Of a stretch of DNA of 64,000 nucleotides, positions 35,712-45,299 are shown piece after piece. The notes below the pieces were generated by a model. The model searched no databases and was not told the origin of the DNA. It saw only the letters and a program-made list of their open reading frames with translations. The first letter of the stretch is position 1. Each line of letters begins with the position of its first letter. A program made the translations under genes and the position numbers. This stretch comes from Solimonas sp. SE-A11 (GTDB lineage: Bacteria > Pseudomonadota > Gammaproteobacteria > Nevskiales > Nevskiaceae), in contig NZ_JAUASX010000012.1 of NCBI RefSeq assembly GCF_030345715.1, positions 62,001-126,000 on the forward strand, given 5' to 3'.

Positions 35712-37958
35712 TCAGTCCGCGGCGCTGCGGACCCAGCGCAGCAGGCCCACGCCCCAGTCGGCGATCCGGGCGGCCGCGGCGTAGGCCCAGGCCTTGACGT
35801 GTGACCACAGCGACCCCTGCGCCTGTTCATTTTTTAGCGTGTTGTGGCCCAACTCGGTCAGGTAGGCGTGGATCAGCCGGGACTCCTCGGGCGTCATCAT
35901 GCCGGCGAAGGAAACCATGCCGCGGTCGCGCTGGGCGCCGCCGAGTACGATGGCATCGAAGCTCCGGTGCGTTTCCGCGTCCATGTAGCGCAGATCGGCC
36001 AGATTGGGGTGGCTGATGCCGCCGGGCCCGTGACAGTACACGCAGTAGTGGTGGTAGAGCTTCGCGCCCTGCGCGATCTCGTCCTTGGAGGCGGTCTGCG
36101 ACGGTGGTTGGGGCAGGCGCCGCGGGCGCTCCACCGGCGGCAGCTGCGCTTGGCCGCCGAGCTTGAAGGTCATCAACCGGCCTTCCGTCGACGGCTGGTC
36201 GCGGGTGTTGCTGGCAAAGCCGAAGGACAGACCGAAGGAGCCACCCCAGCCGACCAGCACCGAGACATACTGCTCGCCGTCCACCTTGTAGGTCACTGGT
36301 GAGCCGATCACGCCCTGCTGGACGTCGTAGTGCCACAGGCGCTTGCCGCTGGCCGCGTCATAGGCGTCGAGATAGCCGTGGCCGGTGCCCTCGAACACGA
36401 GATCCTTGCCGGTGCACAGAGCGCCGGAGTTCCAGGGGCTATCGCTGTTGTGGCGCCACACTTCGCGCTGGCGCACCGGGTCCCAGGCGAGCAGGAAGCC
36501 CTGGGCGGTGCTCGCGCCCACCTTGCGGACCAGATCCGACGGCATCCATGCCGGAACGGTGACGTCCTTCATGACCTCCATGCCGACGTTCCAGAAATTC
36601 GGGTTGTACACGAAGGACTTATCCTGCCGGTACATCATGGCCAGCTCGCGCGCCGGGATGTAGACATAGCCGGTGTCGGGATGAAAGCACATCGGCTGCC
36701 AGTTGTGCCCGCCCATCGGCGAGGGGAACTGGTAGACGCCGCGTTCCTCGTAGCTGTTGTCGGTTTCGACCGGGCGGCCGGTCTTCAGGTCCACGCGCTC
36801 GGCCCAGGACACGTGCACGTAGTTCTCCGCCGACAGCAGCTCGCCGCTGCCGCGGTCGATCACATAGAAGAAGCCATTCTTGGGCGCCTGCATCAGCACC
36901 TTGCGCGGCTGGCCGGCGATTTCCAGATCGGCCAAGATGATGTGCTGAGTGGCGGTGTAGTCCCAGCCGTCGCCCGGCGTGGTCTGGTAGTGCCAGACGT
37001 AGTCGCCGGTCTCGGGTCGCAGCGCGACGATCGAGGAAAGGAACAGGTTGTCGCCGCCGGAGGGGCTGCGGAGGTGCTTGTTCCACGGCGCGCCGTTGCC
37101 CACGCCGATGTAGAGCAGATCGAGCTCCGGATCGTAGGCCATGGAGTCCCAGACCGTGCCGCCGCCGCCGATTTCCCAATACTTGCCGCCGGTGGTGTCC
37201 CAGGTGGCTGCGGCCTTTTTCAGAATGGGATGCTCGTAGGGCTTGGATGGATCGCCGGGCACCGTGTAAAAGCGCCAGGCCAGCGCGCCGCTTTCGGCGT
37301 CGTAGGCGCTGACATAGCCGCGCACGCCGTACTCGCCGCCGCCATTGCCGATCAGTACCTTGCCTTTTACCACGCGCGGCGCGCCGGTGATCGTGTACGG
37401 CCGCTCCAGATCCACGGTCAGCCTGTCCCAGACGATCTCGCCGGTGGCCGCATCGAGCGCGACCAGGCGGCCGTCGATGGTGCCGACGTAGACCTTGCCG
37501 TTCCACATCGCCATGCCGCGGTTGACCACGTCGCAGCAGGCGAAGCGGCCGCGCTCGCGATCGACTTGGAGGTCGTTCTTCCACAGCAGCTGTCCGCTGC
37601 GGGCGTCGACTGCGTAGGCGGTGCTCCATTCGCCGGTGAAGTAGAGCACGCCGTCCACTACCAGCGGCGTCGCCTCCAGGCCGCGCTTGGAGCCCAAATC
37701 GAGGTGCCAGGCGAGCCCCAGCCGGTCGACGTTGTCGGCGCGGATCTGGTCGAGCGGGCTGTAGCGCTGCTCGGACTGGGTGCGGCCGTGCTGGATCCAG
37801 TTGGCCACTTCGGCGTCGGCCGCAGCCAGGCGCTCGGCACCGACGGCGGTGCCGGTACCGGCAGCCCTGGCGCCAGTGACTGCGGACAGCGTGGCAAGAA
37901 AGACGGCTAGTCCCAGAAGTCGGCGGATCCGGCTTAAGTTGGTCTGTAGCTTGGGCAT
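35712..37958 (-). CDS. PQQ-dependent quinohaemoprotein alcohol dehydrogenase
   Basis: A 748-residue periplasmic enzyme. A signal peptide (about residues 1-33, cleavage after ARA) is followed by the eight-bladed PQQ propeller and a C-terminal cytochrome c domain with CVYCH near residue 638. The vicinal disulphide is C141-C142 (FACCDVV). The catalytic Asp is D333 in GDGWDYTATQ; the residue two further is Thr, not Asp, which indicates the calcium rather than the lanthanide type. Likely ligands are E209 and N289. The family oxidises primary or secondary alcohols and passes electrons to periplasmic cytochromes or azurin. It would supply the aldehyde for the ALDH beyond the IS relic. A terminal helical tail follows the haem domain. 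Confidence 0.93.
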   Translation of the reverse strand: MPKLQTNLSRIRRLLGLAVFLATLSAVTGARAAGTGTAVGAERLAAADAEVANWIQHGRTQSEQRYSPLDQIRADNVDRLGLAWHLDLGSKRGLEATPLVVDGVLYFTGEWSTAYAVDARSGQLLWKNDLQVDRERGRFACCDVVNRGMAMWNGKVYVGTIDGRLVALDAATGEIVWDRLTVDLERPYTITGAPRVVKGKVLIGNGGGEYGVRGYVSAYDAESGALAWRFYTVPGDPSKPYEHPILKKAAATWDTTGGKYWEIGGGGTVWDSMAYDPELDLLYIGVGNGAPWNKHLRSPSGGDNLFLSSIVALRPETGDYVWHYQTTPGDGWDYTATQHIILADLEIAGQPRKVLMQAPKNGFFYVIDRGSGELLSAENYVHVSWAERVDLKTGRPVETDNSYEERGVYQFPSPMGGHNWQPMCFHPDTGYVYIPARELAMMYRQDKSFVYNPNFWNVGMEVMKDVTVPAWMPSDLVRKVGASTAQGFLLAWDPVRQREVWRHNSDSPWNSGALCTGKDLVFEGTGHGYLDAYDAASGKRLWHYDVQQGVIGSPVTYKVDGEQYVSVLVGWGGSFGLSFGFASNTRDQPSTEGRLMTFKLGGQAQLPPVERPRRLPQPPSQTASKDEIAQGAKLYHHYCVYCHGPGGISHPNLADLRYMDAETHRSFDAIVLGGAQRDRGMVSFAGMMTPEESRLIHAYLTELGHNTLKNEQAQGSLWSHVKAWAYAAAARIADWGVGLLRWVRSAAD

Positions 37959-38016
37959 GATTGTGACTCTCGATCTGATTGTTGAACGTCTCTGAAAGTA
38001 GTACGCGCCGGGTCAT

Positions 38017-38047
38017 GCGAGCGCCGATCCTGCGGGCCGGCGCTCGC
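38017..38047. terminator. Hairpin downstream of ompA-like gene
   Basis: GCGAGCGCCG, an 11-base loop, then CGGCGCTCGC form a perfect 10-bp stem directly after the stop of the ompA-like gene and before the dehydrogenase start region. No T run follows, so it may attenuate transcription or protect the 3' end. Confidence 0.5.
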
Positions 38048-38052
38048 GGGCA

Positions 38053-39207
38053 TCACTCGACGATGCGCAATTCCACTCGGCGGTTGAGTTCGCGGCCCTC
38101 GTCAGTCTCGTTGTCGGCGACCGGGGCGGCTTCTCCATAACCGGCAGCCTGCAGACGCTCCGGCGCAATCCCCCGGCCGACCAGATAGTCGACGACACTT
38201 TGTGCGCGGCGTTCGGACAGCTCATGGTTGTACGCGTCGGATCCGCGGGCGTCGGTGTGACCGCCGACTTCGACCCGGATCTGTGGCGCGTCCGTCAGCT
38301 CGGATGCGACCTGATCGAGCAGGGTCTTGGCGTTGACGGTGAGCGTGGCCTTGTCGAACTCGAAGTTGACACCATGCAGCACGAGGGTTTGCCCCGGCTG
38401 GCATCCGGCCAGCTCCACGCCCTCCGCGCCGCTCTCGCAGGCCGGCGGGGGCGGTGGTGGGCAGCCCTGCGCATCGACGCTGGTGCCGGGCGGCGTGTCG
38501 GGACACTGGTCGGCCGGGTCGGCGACGCCGTCGCCATCGGCGTCGGCGACTTCGACCGGTTCGACGACCGCGACCGGCTCGGGTTCGGGCGGCGGCAGCA
38601 GCTTTGCCGCCGGCCCCAGAGGAATGAGCAGGCCCAGATTGAACAGGCCCTCGTTGAGCGCGTTGTTGAAGCTGTCCGCGGTCTGATCGCCGCTGTGGAC
38701 GTCAGTGCGCAGGGCCGCCTCGGCGCGCACCGAGATGCCGCTGGCGATGAAGTCGAAGGGGCCCACGAGATAGCCCAAGCCCAGCGTGATCAGCGCCGAG
38801 TCGTACTCCGGGTCCGCGCCCGGATGATCCTCGAAGCGCCCGTAACCCAGACCCAGCAGGCCGTAGTAGTTACCCATGGACGGGAACAGCATGCCGCGCA
38901 GCCCGCCTCCGACCAAGGTGGCGGGGTCGCCTCCCTGGTCAGGATCGTAGCTGCTGTAGACGGCTTCGAGTTCGATGCCAAACTGCGATCGGAACATCTT
39001 GCCGACGACCAGGGTACCGCCGAGGCTGTCTTCGGTGCCGCGGTCTGAGTCGGCGAGCGTGTAGGACGCCATCGGCGAAACGTAGAAGCGGTTGTCGATG
39101 GCCGCCGATGCCGTCTTGTCGTGATCCTGTGCCGCCGACGCACCGGGCAGGGCGGCCCCCAGGCACGCGGCCAGCAACACCAGTAACTGCTGTTTGCGAA
39201 TCATCAT
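38053..39207 (-). CDS. OmpA-family outer membrane protein
   Basis: A 384-residue outer-membrane protein. It has a signal peptide ending near ASA (residues 1-26), an eight-strand barrel-like N-terminal domain (NRFYVSPMASYTLADSDRG to about residue 200), a thrombospondin type-3 calcium motif DADGDGVADPADQCPD, a proline-rich linker, and an OmpA peptidoglycan-binding domain (VNFEFDKATLTVNAKTLL, GGHTDARGSDAYNHELSERR, GYGEAAPVADN). The ATG at 39207 has GGAGGAG upstream. Its place beside alkane and terpene oxidation genes suggests a role in envelope stability or substrate entry; this is inference. Confidence 0.9.
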   Translation of the reverse strand: MMIRKQQLLVLLAACLGAALPGASAAQDHDKTASAAIDNRFYVSPMASYTLADSDRGTEDSLGGTLVVGKMFRSQFGIELEAVYSSYDPDQGGDPATLVGGGLRGMLFPSMGNYYGLLGLGYGRFEDHPGADPEYDSALITLGLGYLVGPFDFIASGISVRAEAALRTDVHSGDQTADSFNNALNEGLFNLGLLIPLGPAAKLLPPPEPEPVAVVEPVEVADADGDGVADPADQCPDTPPGTSVDAQGCPPPPPPACESGAEGVELAGCQPGQTLVLHGVNFEFDKATLTVNAKTLLDQVASELTDAPQIRVEVGGHTDARGSDAYNHELSERRAQSVVDYLVGRGIAPERLQAAGYGEAAPVADNETDEGRELNRRVELRIVE

Positions 39208-39335
39208 TGCTCCTCCTTCTGCTTGTACCTGCGCATGGGATCGTTCCCGTGCGCTCCAAGGGATGTGCTGCTCACGGCGGCGCACCGGCCATCGCGGCGG
39301 GCATGCCAATGGGTCCTGCTTGTTCATGGACTGCT

Positions 39336-39898
39336 TCATTGCCTGAATTGCGGCGCACGCTTTTCCAGCATCGCCTCGATACCCTCGCGGTGTTCGGGAC
39401 TCTTGGCCGCGAGCACGAAGTGCGAGGAGATCTGGTCGAGATGGCTCAGGAAGTCCATGCGCAGCCCCTGTTAGGCGGCTCGTTTGGTGAGCCGCATGGC
39501 CGTGGCCGGGCCGTCGGCGAACCGCTGCGCCAGCATGCATGCCTCGGACGCCAACGCGTCCGCCGGGGCGACGCGGTTGAACAGCCCTAGCTCCAGTCCG
39601 CGATGCGCGTCGACGAATTCCCCTGTCAGCAGCATCTCCAGCCCCTCGGCAGACCGATCAGCCAGGCACTGCCGTCTCCCGGCACCAAGCCGATCCGGTT
39701 GTAGCTCGCCACTACGCGCGCGTCGTCATCGGCGATGCGCAGGTCGCACTGCAAGGCCATGTCGATCCCGGCGCCGGCGGCCACGCCCAGCGCCGCGGCG
39801 ACCACCGGCTTGTTCAGCTGTATCAGCCGAATCCGATGCTCGCTCGACCGTAGGTTGTACTTGTGGATCGCCGGCGGGCCGCCCAGCTCTCGCTTCAT
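39336..39898 (-). pseudogene. Enoyl-CoA hydratase relic
   Basis: The first frame reads IQLNKPVVAAALGVAAGAGI, DMALQCDLRIADDDARVVAS and GLVPGDGSAWLIGLP, the central part of a crotonase. The usual N-terminal 50-60 residues with the first oxyanion-hole loop are missing. After about 39630 a frameshift continues as EFVDAHRGLELGLFNRVAP and further on as HREGIEAMLEKRAPQFRQ with a stop at 39336. It is not functional. Confidence 0.8.
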
Positions 39899-40048
39899 GT
39901 GCGGCGGCCGCCACTCGAATCAAAATTCATTGCCTGGCGTCTCCTCACAAGGCGCACCGTGCAGCGCGGTCGTCCGCCCACGGACTCCAGGTCTCTCACC
40001 GCCTGTCTGGCCGCACAGTCGGAAGCTCCTCCTATGTTCAGCAACCTA

Positions 40049-40060
40049 TCAAACGTTTGA
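40049..40060. promoter_or_regulatory. Palindrome upstream of enoyl-CoA hydratase relic
   Basis: TCAAACGTTTGA is a perfect 12-bp palindrome, 151 bases before the relic start. It contains the CAAACGTTTG found before the aldehyde dehydrogenase gene, and the wider CTATCAAA is identical to the left half of the TetR-site palindrome at 20306. Confidence 0.45.
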
Positions 40061-40163
40061 AAGACTTTCAAGTCCGCCGAAGATGGGTACGGCGCGGAAT
40101 CGAGCGATCGGGACACGCTAGGCCGGAGCCGCCGACGTCCCCCCGCGTTCAGTAGCGGGCAGC

Positions 40164-41298
40164 TTTGGAATCCGAGGTTAATGTAACTGCCTTTGCGGCC
40201 AACTGCTTTGCGTAGCTGGCGGGCGTCAGCCCGCCGAGTGCTTTCTTGGGTCGTTCTTCGTTGTATTCCTTGGCCCATGCGCGGATAACCGCTCGTGCGT
40301 GATTGAGGCTGACGAACCAGTGCTCGTTGAGGCACTCGTCGCGTAGCCGCCCGTTGAAGGATTCGATGTAGGCGTTCTGATTCGGCTTGCCTGGATCGAT
40401 CAGCCGCAGTGCGATGCCGTGGCGATGAGCCCAGGTCAGCATCGCCCGGCCGGTGAACTCCTTGCCGTTGTCGGTCCGGATGATCGATGGCCTGCCGCGG
40501 ATCGCGCAGACTTCGTCCAGCAGTCTGACCAGATGGTCGCCGCCTATGCTGAGCTCGGGGATGACAGCGACTGCTTCGTGCGTGGCGTCGTCGACAATGG
40601 CCAGGCACTTGAGCGCGCGGCCAGAGGCGATGCGATCGAAGACAAAGTCCATCGACCAGACCTCATTAGCTGCGCCAGGTCGAATCAACGGCTGCCGATC
40701 GCCCGGCTGGATCTTCTTCCGTCGCCGTCGACGAACTTGCAGTTTCTCCAAGGCGTACAGTCGCTCGACGCGTTTATGGTTGATCAGATGCCCTGCCTGG
40801 CGAAGCTTCAGGTAGATCATCTCGGATCCATAGCGCTTGTGTCGCTGCGCCAAAGTAACGATCTGCTCTCGCAGCTCGACATTCCGGTCCGGGGCCGGGC
40901 AGTAGCGCAAAGCACTCGCGCTCATGCCCACGCAATGCGCGCCGTTCCGTCATCCCGCGGTCTTTCATGATCCGCACCACTTCTCGACGAGCGGATGCGG
41001 TCACCGTTTTTTTCGAAGCACCTCGCGGGTCACCTCGATCTCCAGCAGAGATTCCGCAAGCAGCTTCTTCAGCCGCGTGTTCTCCGCTTCCAGTGCCTTG
41101 AGCCGCTTCGCGTCAGCCACGTCCATACCGCCGAACTTGCTGCGCCACAGGTAGTAGCTGGCGTCCGAGAATCCGTGCGTCGGCACAGATCCTTCACCGA
41201 AACGCCCGAGTCGGCTTCCTTCAGAAAACCGATGATCTGCTCTTCTGTAAATCGCTTCTTCACGTCCAATCTCCGTCGTTAGGGGATTGGATTCCAAA
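40164..41298 (-). mobile_element. IS3-family insertion sequence with both ORFs frameshifted
   Basis: TTTGGAATCC at 40164 and its inverted copy GGATTCCAAA ending at 41298 mark the ends. orfA starts MDVKKRFTEEQIIGFLKEAD at 41269 but shifts frame after VKDLC and continues as FSDASYYLWRSKFGGMDVAD to LRKKR. orfB starts near 41004 ([20 protein letters not shown]) and shifts near 40925 to [15 protein letters not shown], then carries the DDE core ([36 protein letters not shown]). The orfB frame runs past the left repeat to 40149. It is inactive unless frameshifting restores it. It cut the group II intron reverse transcriptase on its right. Confidence 0.85.
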
Positions 41299-41303
41299 CC
41301 GCG

Positions 41304-41935
41304 CCGCTACTCAACTACGGGGAGACGTCGCCGCCACCAAGGGCGGTGCACCGCTGTGATTGCGCAAAGGAGGATCGATGCCCAAAACCCGGACAAGACC
41401 CGCCTGTTTGAGTTCGGCCGCCACACGGTGACTCGACGTCGGCACTGCGGGCTGGGCAGGCTTGAACCCTTCACTTTCCTAGGGTTCGTCTTCGTCTGCG
41501 TCAAGGCCCGGCGCGGAGCTTTCCAGCTCCAGCGCAAATCCCGGGGTGACCGCATGAGGGCCGCGCTTCAGGAGATCAAGTTCGAACTGCGGGAACGCAT
41601 GCACGACTCCATTCCCTCACAAGGACGGTGGCTCAGAGCGGTGGTCGCAGGCTACTTTGCGTACCACGCGGTCCCCACAAACTCTCGGGCACTTGAGACA
41701 TTCCGCTACCACGTCACGGACCTCTGGCGGCGCGCGCTTCGGCGCCGCAGCCAGAAGTACTGCACGACTTGGGAGCGGATGACGAAGCCGCTGCAGAATG
41801 GCTGCCGCCACCCGTATCCTCCACCCGCTGCCGGCCGGCGTTTCGCCGTCAATAACCCAAGGCCGGAACCAGTGCGTGAATTGCGCGCTGGAATTTGTGC
41901 GGGAGCGCTCAGCAACGAGCGCCCCTACCGCTATC
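41304..41935 (+). pseudogene. Group II intron reverse transcriptase/maturase, C-terminal fragment
   Basis: The plus strand encodes KTRLFEFGRHTVTRRRHCGL, PFTFLGFVFVCVKARRGAFQ, MHDSIPSQGRWLRAVVAGYF and FRYHVTDLWRRALRRRSQK, the end of the reverse transcriptase and the maturase (X) and HNH-less tail of group II intron proteins. The catalytic YADD region should lie upstream but is replaced by the IS3 element. The C-terminal end around PEPVRELRAGICAGA is followed by poorly conserved sequence up to the P450 gene. I did not find a convincing intron domain V. Confidence 0.75.
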
Positions 41936-42063
41936 GCGCGCCGAAGGCCAAGCGGCCTTTCTGGAGAAGCGCAAGCCACGCTGGCCCTCGCTGGGCTGAG
42001 GCGCGCGGCCGGCCCCCGGGCGGTAGCCGGCGGCTACGTCGCCAGTTTTGACGCTTGCCCGGT

Positions 42064-43479
42064 CTACTGCGGCTTCGCCGTCAGTTTGACCATCAACTTG
42101 GAATAGCCCCGCACGAAGTTAGACTGCACCCGTTCGGGCTCGTCCATGACTTCGATCTGGTCGAAGCGCTTAAGCAGTTCCTCCCACAGGATACGCAGTT
42201 GCAACTCGGCCAGGCGGTTGCCCATGCAGCGGTGGATCCCATAGCCGAAGGAGAGATGGTGGCGTGCTCCCTCCCGATCGATGATCAATCGATCGGGATC
42301 CTCGAACTTGCGCTCGTCGCGGTTGCCGGAGGCGAACCACATCAGTACGCGATCGCCCTTCTTGATGGTCTGTCCGTGCAGTTCCACGTCCTGCGTGGCG
42401 ACCCGGCGCATATGTGCCAGAGGGGTTTGCCAGCGGATGATTTCAGACACCATGTTCGGAATCAACTTCGGATTCGCCTTCAGTTTGGCGAATTCCTCCG
42501 GGAACTGGTTCAGGGCCAGCACGCCGCCGCTCATGGAGTTGCGCGTGGTGTCATTGCCACCCACGATCAGTAGTGCCAGATTGCCGATAAACTCCATCGG
42601 ACGATTAATCATGTCCTGCGTGTCTTCGCTGCTCTGCAGCAGGCTGATCAAATCGAAACTGGGCGCTTTGCCCGACGCGCGCCGTGCCTCCTTGTCGCGC
42701 CAAAGTTTGGAGAACGACCAAGCCATTTCAGCAGCAGCGTCAAACATGTTCTCTTCATCGGCAAATTCGCCGCCGGTCGCCGCTGCCGTGCCGGCCAATC
42801 GATCCGACCAATCAATCAGCTTGTGACGTTCCTCGTAAGGGAAATCCAGCAGTGTGGCCAGCATGCGGCCCGTCAACTCCTTCGATACCGTCGGCACCCA
42901 GTTGAAGGCCTTATCCAGGGGGAGGTTGTCGAGCACCTCCCCAGTGCGTTCGCGGATCAGCCCTTCCATTTCCTTCAGGTTCTGCGGCGCCACCACGCCT
43001 TGGACAGACCGGCGCTGCACGTCATGCTTGGGCGGGTCCATCGCGATGAACATTGCTACCGGCAGTCCTTCCGGGAAGTCGCCGATGACGATGAGCGGTT
43101 CTGACGAGAACAGTTCATGGCTCTTGTCCACAAACAGGATTTCCTCGTAGCGCGTCACCGACCAGAACGGACCGAAGGGGCTGTTCTTCTGGTAGTGCAC
43201 GGGAGCCTCGTCACGCAGCCGCTTGAAATAGGCGCGCCACTGATCTTGACGGTACAGAAATGGGTTGCTGAGGTCGATGTCCTGGAGCGCCAGGGTGTTG
43301 ACATCGGGAACGGGCGCTTCAACGAAGTTGGGTGCGGTCCGCCGCGGACCGATGATCTTCTTCTTCACCCTCACCAACATCTTCAGTGCCTGAATCTGCA
43401 AGTGCATCGGCACTACTCTGGATGTGGCGTTGACCAGCTTGGTCTGCGCTACATCGATTGCCTGCAATCGTGTTGACAT
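42064..43479 (-). CDS. CYP153-family cytochrome P450 (terminal alkane hydroxylase)
   Basis: A 471-residue soluble P450. Motifs: I-helix LLIVGGNDTTRNSM, ExxR in SEIIRWQTP, and the haem loop LSFGYGIHRCMGNRLAELQL with the axial cysteine near residue 418. The segment SNPFLYRQDQWRAYFKRLRD then EAPVHYQKNSPFGPFWSVTR is characteristic of CYP153, which hydroxylates the terminal carbon of medium-chain alkanes, cycloalkanes or related chains with ferredoxin and a reductase. The ferredoxin gene is 14 bases upstream in the same operon; a ferredoxin reductase gene is not in the window. The divergent AraC regulator probably controls it. Confidence 0.93.
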   Translation of the reverse strand: MSTRLQAIDVAQTKLVNATSRVVPMHLQIQALKMLVRVKKKIIGPRRTAPNFVEAPVPDVNTLALQDIDLSNPFLYRQDQWRAYFKRLRDEAPVHYQKNSPFGPFWSVTRYEEILFVDKSHELFSSEPLIVIGDFPEGLPVAMFIAMDPPKHDVQRRSVQGVVAPQNLKEMEGLIRERTGEVLDNLPLDKAFNWVPTVSKELTGRMLATLLDFPYEERHKLIDWSDRLAGTAAATGGEFADEENMFDAAAEMAWSFSKLWRDKEARRASGKAPSFDLISLLQSSEDTQDMINRPMEFIGNLALLIVGGNDTTRNSMSGGVLALNQFPEEFAKLKANPKLIPNMVSEIIRWQTPLAHMRRVATQDVELHGQTIKKGDRVLMWFASGNRDERKFEDPDRLIIDREGARHHLSFGYGIHRCMGNRLAELQLRILWEELLKRFDQIEVMDEPERVQSNFVRGYSKLMVKLTAKPQ

Positions 43480-43493
43480 GGCGTCCTCCTTGC

Positions 43494-43814
43494 TTACATC
43501 TGAAATTCAGGCAGGCGAACGGTTATGCCGTCCATCGCCTCAGTGGTTCGAACCTGGCAGCCCAGACGCGAGGTTTCCGTTCGCTCCGGGGTCATGGACA
43601 GCATCTGCTCTTCGTCCTGACCAGGCGCGCCGGTCTTGTTGAACCACTCCTTGGCGACGATGATGTGACAGGTGCCACAAGCACACTCTCCGCCGCAGTC
43701 TCCATCAATGCCGGGAATCGCGTTGTCCACGGCGACTTGCATCACGGAGGCCCCGGCTTCGAAGTCAACGACATGTTCGGTTTGGTCGTGAGCGATAAAA
43801 GTTATCTTGCCCAA
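43494..43814 (-). CDS. [2Fe-2S] ferredoxin, adrenodoxin type
   Basis: A 106-residue ferredoxin with the cluster ligands in CGGECACGTCH (Cys-x5-Cys-x2-Cys) and the fourth in RLGCQVRTTE, the P450-partner or adrenodoxin type. DEEQMLSMTPERTETSRL precedes the last ligand. It would pass electrons from a reductase to the CYP153 encoded just downstream. It starts the operon, facing the AraC regulator gene across a 120-base control region. Confidence 0.93.
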   Translation of the reverse strand: MGKITFIAHDQTEHVVDFEAGASVMQVAVDNAIPGIDGDCGGECACGTCHIIVAKEWFNKTGAPGQDEEQMLSMTPERTETSRLGCQVRTTEAMDGITVRLPEFQM

Positions 43815-43875
43815 TCTCTCTCTCCTTCAGACGATTTTGTTCTTGGATCTTGAGTGAATGCCTCGGCGGCGGTGA

Positions 43876-43911
43876 GGTCATTTTTTGACAGAACAGGGTC
43901 ATTTCCGGACA
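43876..43911. promoter_or_regulatory. Direct repeats, candidate AraC-family activator site
   Basis: GGTCATTTTTTGACA (43876-43890) and GGTCATTTCCGGACA (43897-43911) match GGTCATTTNNNGACA and start 21 bases apart, two helical turns, the classical layout for AraC-type dimers. They lie between the divergent ferredoxin-P450 operon and the AraC gene. Confidence 0.6.
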
Positions 43912-43934
43912 ATGCTCGGATTCCAAGGGGGCGT

Positions 43935-45035
43935 ATGGCGACGACGCACCAGACAAATGACTCGCAAAATCCCGAAGCCGATATTCCGTCGAACTACTCA
44001 CGGCTGATCGCCCGTGAACTTGGCTTGCTGGCGCGGCAACTGCCCGGACTGTTGCGCGGCACCGGGCTCGACGTTGCGCAGTTCCTGAGCGAGGACAGTC
44101 TGCTCACCGCGGCGCAGCAGTTTCGGATTCTGCGCAACGCGCTCGACTTGTCCGGCAAGCCGGAGTTCGGATTGCGGCTGGGCGCGCGTCTGACCCCGGC
44201 AACCCACGGTGCGATGGGGTTTGTCGCTTGTAGCAGCCCTGACCTGATCACCGCGCTACAGGCGATTCACACATTCCTTCCCACGCGCGCGAACTTCATC
44301 CAACTGGATTTGCAGCAGGTTGAGGAGCGTCTGGAATGCGTGGTGAACGTCCAGGGGCCCGTGGACAAGGCTATCCATCGCTGCCTCGCGGATATGGCGG
44401 TCAAGGCACTATTAGAATTCGGCGAGTTCATAGTCGGCCGGCCCTTGCATGAGGCCCAAATATGCTTCGCTCATCAGGCGCCCGAAGACCATACGATCTA
44501 TTCGGACTATTTGTCCGGACAGATTCGCTTTGGCTGCGATCAGTTGAAGCTCATACTGCCTATGGCGCTGTGCCGGAAACCGAACGCCTCTGCCAATCAT
44601 GAAAACTATCGCCTGGCCTTTCAGCAGTGCGAGTCTATGCTGGCGCGACTGCAGTTCCGTCAGCCGAGCTATCGGACCCGGGTCAAGAAAATGATGCTGT
44701 CCCGCCCGCCCGGAACGCTCAGTGAAGACGAAGCGGCGGCCTCTCTATTCATGAGCAAACGCACACTGGCGCGCAAGCTTAAACAAGAGCACAGCGGCTT
44801 CCGACAAATTCGCGACGAGATTCTATCCCAGCAGGCGGTCGGCTACTTGTGTGATAGCCAATTGTCAATCGAGGCCATCGCCGCGCTATTGAATTATCAC
44901 GACACCGCAAATTTCAGGCGTGCCTTCAAGCGCTGGTTCGCGCAGCCGCCCGAGCTACACAGACAATGCGCTGGTTTGCAAGCCAGGCGTCCTTCTGGCC
45001 GGGCATCTCGGGACCCGACGATCACCGAAACGTAG
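43935..45035 (+). CDS. AraC-family transcriptional regulator
   Basis: A 366-residue regulator with the N-terminal Arabinose-binding-like domain of the OruR/ArgR-type group (LLARQLPGLLRGTGLDVAQF to about residue 210) and a C-terminal double helix-turn-helix (EDEAAASLFMSKRTLARKLK and IEAIAALLNYHDTANFRRAF). The ATG at 43935 has AAGGGG upstream. Divergent orientation and the paired direct repeats at 43876-43911 suggest it activates the CYP153-ferredoxin operon in response to an alkane-derived inducer. About 265 bases after it hold nothing I can support. Confidence 0.88.
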   Translation: MATTHQTNDSQNPEADIPSNYSRLIARELGLLARQLPGLLRGTGLDVAQFLSEDSLLTAAQQFRILRNALDLSGKPEFGLRLGARLTPATHGAMGFVACSSPDLITALQAIHTFLPTRANFIQLDLQQVEERLECVVNVQGPVDKAIHRCLADMAVKALLEFGEFIVGRPLHEAQICFAHQAPEDHTIYSDYLSGQIRFGCDQLKLILPMALCRKPNASANHENYRLAFQQCESMLARLQFRQPSYRTRVKKMMLSRPPGTLSEDEAAASLFMSKRTLARKLKQEHSGFRQIRDEILSQQAVGYLCDSQLSIEAIAALLNYHDTANFRRAFKRWFAQPPELHRQCAGLQARRPSGRASRDPTITET

Positions 45036-45299
45036 CGCCGGGGTCCGCCGCCGCTGTGCATCGACATCGGGGTGCGCCATCCGCTCAAAGGCTGGGCTGG
45101 CAAGGACATAGCCCCTGACCGACGCACTGAGCAAAGCTCGGTGTGATGTTGTCGGACTGAAGCTCCCTTTAAGAGTGGCGATGCCGTTGCGGTGATCTCG
45201 AAGGCCTGGTCGTGCGCCCCCAGAAATGGCAGCACTGACCGGCCTCGCCGTTCACGGTTCCCGTCGGCGCGTCACTGTGGCGCCTGCCGTGCAAGTCGG

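Noticed and set aside
36330-37910. Long plus-strand frame opposite the PQQ dehydrogenase gene
   Set aside because: Shadow of a clear gene; low-complexity composition with no domain.
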